Assembly (NCBI GenBank): GCA_009377495.1
Contig: WHTZ01000052.1
Span: forward strand, 1-44,676
Direction: 5' to 3'
Origin: Luteitalea sp.
GTDB lineage: Bacteria; Acidobacteriota; Vicinamibacteria; Vicinamibacterales; Vicinamibacteraceae
DNA: 44,676 bases
This document shows, in pieces, positions 1 to 10,262 of this stretch (positions are counted from its first letter, which is position 1; each line of letters opens with the position of its first letter). The translations under genes were made by a program, and so were the position numbers. The notes under the pieces were generated by a model. The model searched no databases. It was not told the origin of the DNA and saw nothing but the letters and a program-made list of their open reading frames with translations.

Positions 1-2123
<2,123 letters not shown>

Positions 2124-2127
<4 letters not shown>

Positions 2128-3395
2128 CGACGTGCTCCTTCAACCTGAGAGGTGGCGGCGGTCTGGCGCGGAGCCACGGCCAGGCCGTCGCGCAACCCCT
2201 CGACGCCATCCGCGACGATCGATGTGCCCGCTTCGAGCCCTTCGACGACCTCCACGTGCGGTCCGAGCCGGTCGCCGAGCCTGACCTCGGCGGCGGTGAG
2301 CTTACCGTGGCCCACGACGAAGACGACGCTGCGGCCATAGCGCGTCTGCACGGCGCTGACCGGCACGGCGAGCGTCTTGTCCACCTGGTCGGTCACGATC
2401 CGCACGCGCGCGAACGTGCCCGGCTTGAGCGAGCCGTCGGCGTTCGGTACTTCGGCCTCGATGCTGAACGCGCGCGACCTCAGCTTGACGTCGGGGCTGA
2501 TGCGCGTGACCCGTCCCTCCACCTGGCGGTCGGGGTACGCGTCCACCCGGACGCCGACGGTGTGCCCAACGCGAATGGCCGGTGTGAACCGCTCGGGGAT
2601 TTCGGCCGTCAGGCGCAGCGGGTGGAGGCGGACGACCCGCATCACCGGTGTCTGCACCCGGACGAACTGGCCTGGCGAGACGAGGCGCTCGGCCACGACG
2701 CCCTCGAAGGGCGCGCGAATGACCGTGTCCTCCAGCTCTCGGGTTGCCCCCTTGAGCGCAGCCTCGCGGGCGGTGACTTCTGCGAGGAGGTGTCGCGCCG
2801 ACGCGAGCGCGGCCGCGTGCGCGGCCCGCGCCGTCTCGAGCTGGGTTTCGGCCTGCTCGAGATCCTGCGCCGACACGAGTTGCCTGGTGGCGAGCTGGCG
2901 CGCACGCGCGACGCCCTGTTCCGCCTCCGTGCGCCTAGCGAGCGCGCTCATGACATCAGGTGTCTGCTCGGGTGACGGGAGCTCGTCGCCGCGCGCGCCT
3001 AAGCGCGCCCGCGTCTGTTGGAGGGCAGCCCGCTGTTCGTCGACACGGTAGCCAAGCTTCTCGGCGTCGAGGATCACCAGCGGCGCCCCGGCGGCAACCA
3101 CGTCGCCCATGTCGGCGGCGAGGCGCGCGACGCGTGCCTCGACCTCCGCGCTGACAACCGTCTCGTCGCGCGCTGCAAGCGTCCCCACCGCCTCGACTTC
3201 GCGCCGCACCTCGGTGAGATCGACCGTGATGACATGGACCGGCAACGCCTCGCTGACGCTCGCGGCGTTCCGTGCCGTCGCCGAACCGCCGCACGCGGCC
3301 ACCGCCAAGGTCGCCGCGAGCGGCATCGCGCCGTTCAGCCTTCGAAGCGTCGGCCACCACGATCCGGATCGTCGTCCTGCGCGAAAGCCGCCCAT
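2124..3395 (-). CDS. RND efflux periplasmic adaptor lipoprotein (HlyD/AcrA family)
   Basis: Membrane fusion protein linking the RND permease to an outer-membrane channel. With ATG at 3395 it has 423 residues: a basic n-region, a hydrophobic stretch, and a lipobox ending VAAC around residue 34, so a lipid-anchored protein. The lipoyl/hairpin part contains VEARVARLAADMGDVV, a long coiled-coil segment rich in Ala, Arg and Glu, and the return strand DTVIRAPFEGVVAERLVSPG, followed by a beta-barrel and membrane-proximal domain (VPVSAVQTRYGRSVVFVV). The reading frame is open upstream to 3521, but that would overlap the methyltransferase gene and bury the signal peptide. The ATG at 3395 sits about 30 bp after the preceding stop with a weak AGGG site. 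Confidence 0.92.
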
Positions 3396-3424
3396 GCCAC
3401 GCCCTGAATCGCCTGCCGTGATCG

Positions 3425-4090
3425 TTACTGGGTTGCCGGTCCCTTCTCGTAGATCACGAACCATTTGCCTTCGAACATGTCGATCTCGTCCACTTTCCGG
3501 AGGCCGGTCGCCGTCATCCATGTGTCCAGGTCTTCCTTCATGACCTGTAGCTCGGGCTCGTCGCTATGTGAGGAGTTCGGGTCGGTCGCATCGAGCTCGA
3601 TCACGGCGATACGGCCGGAGGGCTTGAGGTACGACGCGACACTCTGCAGGTACTCGGGGCGTTTCTCGACGTGATGGAGAACGTCGTGGAAGAACGCCAG
3701 GTCGACTTTCTCCGGCAGCTGTGGGTCCTCGTATTGGCCGAGCACCGGCCGGACGTTGGTGATCTGCTGCTCGTTCGCGCGCTTTGTGAGGTGCTCGATG
3801 AATCCCTTGTCGATTTCAACAGCGTACAGCGTGCCCGGCGCCACCGCGCGCGCCAGCGGCCAGGAGAACACACCAGCGCCGGCGCCGAGATCAGCCACGA
3901 CGTCCCCTGGCGTCAAGCCAAGCTTTTCCACGACCTCGGGAATCTTGAGGCCCGAGACGCGCTCCGGCCGCTCGAGTCTCGCGATCCAGGATTCCGCGGG
4001 CCGCGAGCTCAGTTGCGGCCCCGACGCCACCGAGACCTGCACAAAGGTCAGACCAGCGAGGAACATCGAGAGAACGAGTCGTGTTGTCAT
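3425..4090 (-). CDS. exported class I SAM-dependent methyltransferase-like protein
   Basis: 221 residues. Motif I (VVADLGAGAGVFS, about residues 63-75), the acidic end of strand 2 (YAVEID), and the strand-4 segment KVDLAFFHDVLHHV are all present, so the Rossmann methyltransferase fold and the SAM pocket look intact. The N-terminus MTTRLVLSMFLAGLTFVQVSVASG reads as a Sec signal peptide, which would place the enzyme outside the cytoplasm, where SAM is normally scarce. Related exported methyltransferases are common in acidobacterial and planctomycete genomes, but their substrate is unknown to me. It lies between the metal-binding-domain gene and the efflux adaptor, all minus strand with short gaps, so it is probably cotranscribed with them. 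Confidence 0.85.
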   Translation of the reverse strand: MTTRLVLSMFLAGLTFVQVSVASGPQLSSRPAESWIARLERPERVSGLKIPEVVEKLGLTPGDVVADLGAGAGVFSWPLARAVAPGTLYAVEIDKGFIEHLTKRANEQQITNVRPVLGQYEDPQLPEKVDLAFFHDVLHHVEKRPEYLQSVASYLKPSGRIAVIELDATDPNSSHSDEPELQVMKEDLDTWMTATGLRKVDEIDMFEGKWFVIYEKGPATQ

Positions 4091-4126
4091 GGGTATCTCC
4101 TGGCAGAAACGCTGAACATCCGGGTC

Positions 4127-5074
4127 TCACTGTCCGTTGCTCGGGGCTGAGGCGACGCCGACAGTGAAGACCGCTGTGGCGACCACGCCGCCGCGCTTGA
4201 TCTGGGTCCAGATACGGTAGTTCCCCGGCTCCGGCAGCAATGCCTTGAACGTCAGCGTCGGCCCGCCGGCCGCAGCGGGATCTCCTTCACGTACTAACTC
4301 GATCGGATGCGCGTGAGCAACGTGCCGCATGTCTTCGCTGACGATGAGCGAGTGCCCCCATGCCCCCAGATACGGCTCGATGTCGGCGACAGGCGCATCC
4401 GTGCGCGCATCAGTGACATGGTAGACGAGTGTCTCGTCGCGACCTGCGACGAGGCCGCGCGGCGGAAGCTCCAGTGCCACGGACATGCCGGCGACCGTGT
4501 CGCACAGCGAGGGGTCTGGAGACAGGCTGGCGACAGCGGATGTGGGATCCGTCTGGAAACCGGTGGTCACGATCGGCCGCGCGATGACCTGCGGTGTGCC
4601 ACCGGTAGGGAGAAAATCCGCGAAGATCTTGTAAGAGCCGGCTCGTGGCAGGATCAGATCGATGGCCCACGATCCATCCTCCTCCTGTTCCGGATGGACG
4701 TGGTCATAGTGCTCCAGATCCCGGCTAACGACAAAGAGATGAAAGCGCTTCTCATGCACAACCGCGAAATCACCGACGACGGACTTCGTGCGGGGATCAC
4801 GGACGGTGAGCTGCAAGCGGAAGGGATGGCCGGGGACGATGTCGTGCGGAGCCGTTTCGAGGTCCACGTGATAGTCGTTGCCAGACTTCGCGTGGGCAGC
4901 AACCAGGGCCATACCGCATACGGGACATGCTCCTGGCACCTGTGATCGGACATCGGGATGCATCGGACACGTTAGTGTAACCGCCTGTGCTCCGCGCGGC
5001 GCTCCTGCATCCGCGGCAAGATGCCACCCCGGGCCGAGCAACAGGAGTGCGGCGATGACCGCCAGGTGTCTCAT
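4127..5074 (-). CDS. exported heavy-metal-binding-domain protein
   Basis: 315 residues from ATG at 5074, chosen because GGAG lies 9 nt upstream and the product then starts with a clean signal peptide (MRHLAVIAALLLLGPGW). An ATG three codons earlier has no room for a ribosome site. After the signal comes a short heavy-metal-binding domain of the CPMHP...CPVCGM type, as seen at the N-termini of CusB-like adaptors and copper ATPases. The rest has two beta-rich repeats with His-rich segments (HYDHVHPE; HVAHAHPIE), suggesting a second metal or ligand site. It is the first gene of the minus-strand run that ends in the RND pump. A periplasmic metal chaperone or sensor is a reasonable inference; the exact role is unknown. 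Confidence 0.8.
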   Translation of the reverse strand: MRHLAVIAALLLLGPGWHLAADAGAPRGAQAVTLTCPMHPDVRSQVPGACPVCGMALVAAHAKSGNDYHVDLETAPHDIVPGHPFRLQLTVRDPRTKSVVGDFAVVHEKRFHLFVVSRDLEHYDHVHPEQEEDGSWAIDLILPRAGSYKIFADFLPTGGTPQVIARPIVTTGFQTDPTSAVASLSPDPSLCDTVAGMSVALELPPRGLVAGRDETLVYHVTDARTDAPVADIEPYLGAWGHSLIVSEDMRHVAHAHPIELVREGDPAAAGGPTLTFKALLPEPGNYRIWTQIKRGGVVATAVFTVGVASAPSNGQ

Positions 5075-5172
5075 GCCTTCCATCTCCGACCGGGAACGCG
5101 GGCAATCGATCGGCGGAAACCGCCGACGCACTGCTCTCGGTGTATCATGTGCGGCCAAACCGTACGGCTTCC

Positions 5173-5202
5173 TTGGTCGGACCTTTGTCCGACGAGTATA
5201 AC
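5173..5202 (+). promoter_or_regulatory. promoter with palindromic operator upstream of the aldolase-type gene
   Basis: TTGGTC (5173-5178), an 18-nt spacer and TATAAC (5197-5202) form a plausible sigma-70 promoter. The spacer region contains a perfect inverted repeat GTCGGAC-CTTT-GTCCGAC (5176-5193). The left arm is part of the 9-mer GGTCGGACC, which recurs in the monooxygenase promoter at 7459-7467. The position between -35 and -10 suits a repressor site. Confidence 0.55.
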
Positions 5203-5250
5203 CCGTCGGCCGGGTCGCCCAAAAGCTACGGTGCGCGAAGAGGAGGCTGA

Positions 5251-5997
5251 ATGGCAGTGACAGGGGCGCTCGACGAGCTCGTCACGGCAAACCGGATCCT
5301 GGCACGGGAAGGCGTCGTCGATGCGTTCGGGCACGTGAGCATCCGGCACCCCGAATACCCCGACAGGTATGTTCTGTCGCGGGCCAGGGCTCCCGAGTGC
5401 ATCGACGTGGAAGACCTGATGACGTTCACCCTCGATGGCGCTCCCATCGAGCCCGCCAGACGCCATCCCTACGCTGAGCGCCACATCCACGGTGCGATCT
5501 ACGAAGCGCGTCCAGAGATTCAGGCCGTCGTCCACAACCATAGTCCGAGCGTGATCCCCTTCGGCATCACCGGCACCCAGCTGCGGCCGGTGATGCACAT
5601 GTGCGCGTCGATGGGGTCGCGCGTCCCTCTCTGGGACTCTCGCACGGCGTTCGGCGACACCAATCTGCTCGTCACGAACATGGCGATGGCACGCGACCTG
5701 GCCGCCACGCTCGGCAACCATCCCGTCGCGCTGATGCGCGGGCACGGCTGCGTCGTGGCCGGCTCGTCGCTGCGCGACGTCGTCTTCAACGCCGTCTATC
5801 TCGAGCTCAACGCCGACCTCCAGATGAAGGCGAGATCGCTCGGCGAGATCACCTTCCTCAGCGAACGAGAAGTCGAGGCGGTGCTCAACACGCGCAGCTC
5901 GTTCACCTACGAGCGCGCGTGGGAGTACTGGTGCCGCAGGGCCGGGCGCCCCTATGACCGCCAGCCGGTGGGAGGTCCGCTGGTGGACAAGATCTGA
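5251..5997 (+). CDS. class II aldolase/adducin-family protein, possible aromatic-acid decarboxylase
   Basis: 248 residues with the family's zinc ligands: HNHSP (about residues 93-95) and the third His in MRGHGCVVAG (about 165). The catalytic acid is probably Glu in YAERHIHG. Members of this fold cleave sugar phosphates, but some act as decarboxylases in aromatic pathways (PhtC-type 3,4-dihydroxyphthalate decarboxylase yields protocatechuate). The location next to a protocatechuate operon, and a shared promoter box, favour a decarboxylase role; this is inference. GAGGAGG sits 4-5 nt before the ATG. Its 3' end converges on the DUF169 gene. Confidence 0.82.
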   Translation: MAVTGALDELVTANRILAREGVVDAFGHVSIRHPEYPDRYVLSRARAPECIDVEDLMTFTLDGAPIEPARRHPYAERHIHGAIYEARPEIQAVVHNHSPSVIPFGITGTQLRPVMHMCASMGSRVPLWDSRTAFGDTNLLVTNMAMARDLAATLGNHPVALMRGHGCVVAGSSLRDVVFNAVYLELNADLQMKARSLGEITFLSEREVEAVLNTRSSFTYERAWEYWCRRAGRPYDRQPVGGPLVDKI

Positions 5998-6035
5998 TCG
6001 CACATCACGTTTCCGCAGGACGATCTCGTGACCAC

Positions 6036-6746
6036 CTACGGAATCATCAGGCGCTGCCGCCGGTCTGTGTGGTACTCCAGGAGCTTCCGATTGGCGCGAC
6101 TGATGGTTGCGGTTTCTTCGGCGACGCGCACGAGGTCCTTGCCCGGAACGGCTGCATAGAGGTCCTCCGTCTCTATTCCGGTGTACACACGGTTGCCCAC
6201 ACAACCAGTGCTCGCGACCATCCCGAGCGTCATCGCGGCGGGTACGGCCATACACGTTGGCCGGCCGAGCGTGTTCAGCTGTGCCGCCACTCCGGCGCGG
6301 ATGGCCGCCTCTTGCAACAGCATCACGCGACCCGCAGGGCCTGAGAACAGCACCACGTCGGGCTCGACTGGCGCATCGCCGAGCGGTGCGTACACGACCG
6401 CAGCCGGCGTGGCCGACAGACGCGGAATCCCGGGCACTTCCTCCATCCGGATGTAGCCCATGTCTGCCATGAAGGCGAGCGTCTCCGGGAGCTCCTGCTC
6501 GCGGTCGGGTGGCAGCGGGATGTTGTGCGTATACGCGCCGATCGCGCAGTTGCAGTGGTCGCTCGGCACGGTGTAGAAGGTGCGGCCCTCCGACGCGAGC
6601 CGCCAGAAGCTGCAGCCCGACGGCACGGTTCCTGTGAACTTCGCGACGCCGGATGGCACTCGGTCCCTTGCCGCGATGGCGACGGGGCGGCGCAGAAGGC
6701 CGAGGTCTTCCGAGAATCGCTGCTCCAACTGTTGGTAATCTGTCAT
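6036..6746 (-). CDS. DUF169 family protein
   Basis: 236 residues matching the pattern of the uncharacterised DUF169 family: an N-terminal LGLLRRPVAIA segment, the cysteine-bearing VPSGCSFW, and the cluster HCNCAIGAYTHNI followed later by GRPTCMAVP. These conserved Cys residues suggest a metal or Fe-S site, but no activity is established that I know of. The ATG has a strong GGGGGAG site. It is convergent with the class II aldolase gene, 38 bp apart, and lies inside the aromatic-acid locus although on the opposite strand. A role in that pathway is possible but unproved. Confidence 0.8.
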   Translation of the reverse strand: MTDYQQLEQRFSEDLGLLRRPVAIAARDRVPSGVAKFTGTVPSGCSFWRLASEGRTFYTVPSDHCNCAIGAYTHNIPLPPDREQELPETLAFMADMGYIRMEEVPGIPRLSATPAAVVYAPLGDAPVEPDVVLFSGPAGRVMLLQEAAIRAGVAAQLNTLGRPTCMAVPAAMTLGMVASTGCVGNRVYTGIETEDLYAAVPGKDLVRVAEETATISRANRKLLEYHTDRRQRLMIP

Positions 6747-6884
6747 TGCTCTCCCCCTGTCGATAGAGCCTCCGGCAAAAACCCATGAGCCAACACTGCG
6801 TCAGCGGTACGGACCACAAACCACGCGTGCCGGAACCGGCGAGTCGGTTCCGACCCGTTGACTGAAACGAGAGACGAGGAGGGC

Positions 6885-7223
6885 TCAGGCTTTCGGGGGA
6901 GGGCTGTGCTGATCCAGCACGGGCGCCAAGTAGCAGTCGGGGACTTCTACCTCGAAGGTTGCCGTCTCCGACCGGACCCGTATCGGAGCGTGCATCGGAA
7001 GCACCGCGACCGCCGACATCAGTACCAACAGAGATCCATCAGCGAGCAGCAAGCAGTCTTCGCCCGACGGCGGTCCGTTCCGGCGAAGGCAGATCTGGTG
7101 ACAATCGTTGCTGGCATCCTCGGTGAGCGCTGCCGGCGCGGCGCCTGGCCCCTCGACGCACACGATCCGCACGCCGATCAACGGCGCGAACGCCAGCAAC
7201 ACCCAGATCAGACGCTTCTGCAT
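6885..7223 (-). CDS. small exported hypothetical protein
   Basis: 112 residues from ATG at 7223. The start MQKRLIWVLLAFAPLIGVRIV is a signal peptide or anchor, followed by a soluble part with several Cys residues (NDCHQICLRR, GEDCLLL, PDCYLAP) that could form disulfides. I recognise no domain. No clear ribosome site precedes the start, and a palindromic repeat begins only 12 bp upstream (7235), so its native promoter may have been displaced. The frame is open further upstream through the repeat, which I discount because that part is low-complexity repeat sequence. Confidence 0.5.
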   Translation of the reverse strand: MQKRLIWVLLAFAPLIGVRIVCVEGPGAAPAALTEDASNDCHQICLRRNGPPSGEDCLLLADGSLLVLMSAVAVLPMHAPIRVRSETATFEVEVPDCYLAPVLDQHSPPPKA

Positions 7224-7234
7224 CACGGGAGGAC

Positions 7235-7404
7235 AGTAGCGAAGCTCCGCCTCAAACCGCCGAGCCAAGCCGAAGCGTCGTGCTGGCGGATCTTCGCTAC
7301 TAGATGCGCGGCCGCCGTCGGCGGCCGCGCCTAAGACAGATCCTAAGGCCGGACGCACAAAAAACTTCCTTCATGTGTCACGAGTCCGGCCTTAGGATCT
7401 GTCT
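7235..7404. repeat. cluster of three nested palindromes
   Basis: Three adjacent inverted repeats: 17-bp arms with one mismatch (7235-7251 and 7285-7301); an 11-bp GC stem with a GTC loop (7306-7316 and 7320-7330); and a perfect 21-bp pair (7334-7354 and 7384-7404) around 29 bp. The first resembles the repeat at 15626. The block looks like composite intergenic repeat DNA capable of strong cruciform or RNA structure. Confidence 0.75.
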
Positions 7405-7456
7405 AGCACGCATGACTTCGAAACATTGACCATACCTGGGGATGCGCCTCTTGTCA

Positions 7457-7499
7457 ATGGTCGGACCATACTTGTCCCAGGGGCTCCAAGTGATAAGAT
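7457..7499 (+). promoter_or_regulatory. operon promoter with FadR/GntR-like operator
   Basis: A perfect odd palindrome ATGGTC-G-GACCAT (7457-7469) lies just upstream of a possible promoter TTGTCC (7472-7477), 16-nt spacer, TAAGAT (7494-7499). The core TGGTC-N-GACCA is the known operator pattern of FadR-type (FCD-domain) GntR regulators. The 9-mer GGTCGGACC is shared with the promoter at 5173-5202. Confidence 0.55.
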
Positions 7500-7565
7500 C
7501 CGGGACGCCGTCTGCACGACGTCTGGGTTTCCGACGCGACGCCGCTTGCCACGAGGAGCGGGCCC

Positions 7566-9185
7566 CTGCCATCAAACGATACTGAAGTGCTGATCGTCGG
7601 AGCAGGCCCCGTCGGGTTGACGCTCGCCATTGCGCTCGGCCAGCGAGGGATCCGCTGCACGCTGATCGAGAAGAAGGCCGCCCCGGAGTTCCTGCCCAAG
7701 ATGGAGCGGTGCAACGCCCGTACGATGGAGATGTTCCGACGGATGGGACTGGCCGAGAAAGTCCGCGCGGCGGGACTGGCCTGCGACATTCCGATGGACG
7801 TCTACATTGCGCTCGCCATGAACGAAGCGCCGCTCCTGCGGCTGAAGTACCCGTCGGTCGCCGAGGCGAAGGCCGACATCGCCACCTGTAACGACGGCTC
7901 CATGCCGCTCGAACCTTACCAGCTCATTTCGCAGTACACGCTCGAGCCGTTGCTGACATGCGAGGCCGAACGGCTTCCCAGTGTCACGGTGCGCTACGGC
8001 TGCGAGTTCCTGTCGCTCGGTCAGAACGCCGAAGGCGCCACGGCCAGCGTTCGACATGCGGCCGGCGCCGCCACCGACATCGCGGCGCAGTACATCGTCG
8101 GGTGCGATGGGGGTGCTAGCGCAGTTCGAAAGCAGCTCGGGATCACGCTGCGCGGCGATGGGGACCTGCTGCGCCTCTACCAGGCGCTCTATTACAGCCC
8201 CAGGCTCTACGACATGATCCCCATCGGTGACGGGCCCGGAAGGGGTCGCCATTACCACATCGCGGACGGTCAGTCGACGTTCCTCATCATGCAGGACTCC
8301 ACGAAGCACTGGACGCTGCACGCAAGCGTCGACGCGCCGGAACAGATGGCCGGGGAGCTCGAACGCACGGTTGGTGTGCCGATCCAGTACGACATGCTCT
8401 ACGTCGGCGCATGGAAGCTGAACCTGCTGCTTGCGGAGCGCTACGGTTCGGCCCGCGTGTTTCTCGCAGGGGACGCCGCGCATCTCGTCATCCCGACGGG
8501 CGGTCTCGGGATGAACACCGGCGTCGGCGACGCGATCGACCTGTCGTGGAAGCTCGCGGCCACGCTTCGCGGCTGGGGAGGCGCCAATCTCCTTGCGTCG
8601 TACGAGATCGAGCGCCGCCAGATAGGAGATCGCAACATCGAAGCGTCGCGCTACGCCTGGCTCGGCCGACGCAGGTGGCGCGCCCAGTACCGCCCTGACA
8701 TCCGCGACGCCACCGCGGCGGGGCAGGCCACACGCGACAACCTGACGCGGGTGGCGGCCATCGAGCAACCGAAGAGCAACGAGATGATCGGCGCCGAGCT
8801 TGGCTATCGTTACGTCGATTCGCCGATCATCTGGGAAGCGCCTGGAGGGCCCGAGCACCTGTTTCGAGAGTATGTGCCGACGACGTGGCCTGGGGCGCGG
8901 CTGCCGCACATCTGGGTCGGCGACGAGCGGCCGATCCAGGACCTGATCGGCGACGGCTACACGCTGCTGCGGCTGGGTGGAACCGCAGCCGACACCTCCG
9001 GCCTGGAGCAGGCCATGCACGCGCTCGAGGCGCCATTCGAGACCCTGACCGTGAGCGAGACGGTCGCGCGTGACGTGTACGGGTACGATCTCATCCTCCT
9101 TCGGCCTGACATGCACGTCGCATGGCGCGGCAACGCCGCACCCAGCGATCCGGGCCAGTTGGCGGCCCGTGTCACCGGGCACTGA
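7566..9185 (+). CDS. FAD-dependent aromatic monooxygenase (PHBH/MhpA-like)
   Basis: 539 residues if read from CTG at 7566; the first conventional start would be GTG at 7587. I prefer CTG because GAGGAG (7553-7558) lies 7 nt upstream and the product then keeps the full first strand before the dinucleotide-binding loop (TEVLIVGAGPVGL). Other flavoprotein-hydroxylase marks are the DG motif GCDGGASAVR and the GD motif VFLAGDAAHLVIPTGGLGMNTG, and a C-terminal thioredoxin-like tail is expected from length. It hydroxylates a phenolic substrate using NAD(P)H and oxygen. As first gene of the operon ending in protocatechuate cleavage, it probably makes a dihydroxylated intermediate. The substrate is not determinable. 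Confidence 0.88.
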   Translation: MPSNDTEVLIVGAGPVGLTLAIALGQRGIRCTLIEKKAAPEFLPKMERCNARTMEMFRRMGLAEKVRAAGLACDIPMDVYIALAMNEAPLLRLKYPSVAEAKADIATCNDGSMPLEPYQLISQYTLEPLLTCEAERLPSVTVRYGCEFLSLGQNAEGATASVRHAAGAATDIAAQYIVGCDGGASAVRKQLGITLRGDGDLLRLYQALYYSPRLYDMIPIGDGPGRGRHYHIADGQSTFLIMQDSTKHWTLHASVDAPEQMAGELERTVGVPIQYDMLYVGAWKLNLLLAERYGSARVFLAGDAAHLVIPTGGLGMNTGVGDAIDLSWKLAATLRGWGGANLLASYEIERRQIGDRNIEASRYAWLGRRRWRAQYRPDIRDATAAGQATRDNLTRVAAIEQPKSNEMIGAELGYRYVDSPIIWEAPGGPEHLFREYVPTTWPGARLPHIWVGDERPIQDLIGDGYTLLRLGGTAADTSGLEQAMHALEAPFETLTVSETVARDVYGYDLILLRPDMHVAWRGNAAPSDPGQLAARVTGH

Positions 9186-9221
9186 GGCCATCCACTCTTC
9201 ACATTCCGAGCGCACTATCAG

Positions 9222-10241
9222 ATGCATCTCAAGGTCGACATCTTCAATCACATCTTTCCCAAACCGTTTTTCGAGCGGTTGCAGCAGGTGACGGTGAACA
9301 AGGGTGCGATCAAGCGCTGGCTCCACATCCCGTTCCTTCACGATCTCGATGTGCGATTCCGGATGATCGAGGAGTTCGGTGATGCCTACCGGCAGGTCCT
9401 CTCGCTGTCGGCGCCGCCGATCGAGTCGATCAATCCCGACCGGCAGATCACCCTCGACCTGGCGACGCTGGCCAACGATTCGATGGCCGATCTCGTCCGC
9501 AGGTACCCGGAGCGATTTCCGGGCTTCATCGCCTCGCTCCCTCTGAGCCATCAGGGCGAGAGCGTCGCCGAGCTCGAACGTGCCGTGAAGGATCTCGGCG
9601 CGCTCGGCGTGCAGTTGTTCTCGAACGTCAACGGGCTGCCGCTCGATGATGAGCGGTTCTTCCCGCTCTTCGAAGCGGCCGACCGCTTGCGATGCCCGAT
9701 ATTGCTGCACCCGGCGCGGAACGCCAGGTTCGCGGATTACGCGAGCGAGGAGACGTCGAAATACGAGATCTGGTGGACGTTCGGCTGGCCGTACGAGACG
9801 AGCGTGGCGATGCAGCGGCTGGTGTTTTCGCGGCTGTTCGATCGTCTCCCGAACATCAAAATCGTGGCGCACCATCTCGGCGCGATGGTTCCATACTTCG
9901 AGGGGCGGGTCGGATACGGGCTCGACCAGTTGGGAAGCCGCACGGCGGACGAAGACTACGAAGGCCTGCGCCAGTCGATGGCGAAGCGCCCATACGACTA
10001 CTTCAAGATGTTCTGGGCAGACACCGCCGTCTTCGGCAGCAGGGCCGCCACGGAATGCGGGCTGAAGTTCTACGGCATCGACCAGGTCGTGTTCGCATCG
10101 GATGCGCCGTTCGATCCCGAAGGGGGATCACTGTACGTCCGCGAGACGATCAAGGTTCTCGACAGCCTCGATATCACAGACGCCGAACGCGACAAGATCT
10201 ACCGCCGCAACGCCGAGCGCTTGTTCAACCGCACGTTCTGA
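9222..10241 (+). CDS. ACMSD-like amidohydrolase, probable aromatic-acid decarboxylase
   Basis: 339 residues of the amidohydrolase-2 (ACMSD/gamma-resorcylate decarboxylase) family. Metal-site candidates: His in VDIFNHIFP near the N-terminus, His in ILLHPAR (about 164), the pair in IKIVAHHLGAMVPYF (about 213), and Asp in FASDAPFDPEG (about 287). The usual N-terminal HxH or ExH pair appears as F-N-H, so one ligand is unconventional. Family members decarboxylate hydroxylated benzoates or open-chain semialdehydes without oxygen. Between the monooxygenase and ring-cleavage genes, a decarboxylation or hydrolysis feeding protocatechuate is likely but inferred. Confidence 0.85.
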   Translation: MHLKVDIFNHIFPKPFFERLQQVTVNKGAIKRWLHIPFLHDLDVRFRMIEEFGDAYRQVLSLSAPPIESINPDRQITLDLATLANDSMADLVRRYPERFPGFIASLPLSHQGESVAELERAVKDLGALGVQLFSNVNGLPLDDERFFPLFEAADRLRCPILLHPARNARFADYASEETSKYEIWWTFGWPYETSVAMQRLVFSRLFDRLPNIKIVAHHLGAMVPYFEGRVGYGLDQLGSRTADEDYEGLRQSMAKRPYDYFKMFWADTAVFGSRAATECGLKFYGIDQVVFASDAPFDPEGGSLYVRETIKVLDSLDITDAERDKIYRRNAERLFNRTF

Positions 10242-10262
10242 GCCACGACGATTTGCGCAGGC

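Noticed and set aside
5071..6819. Open frame of about 582 codons on the minus strand across the aldolase and DUF169 genes
   Set aside because: Overlaps two genes with clear domains and has no recognisable protein character.
7572..9875. Long open frame of about 767 codons on the minus strand opposite the monooxygenase and amidohydrolase genes
   Set aside because: Arg- and His-rich translation with no domain, on the strand opposite two well-supported genes; a GC-rich shadow frame.
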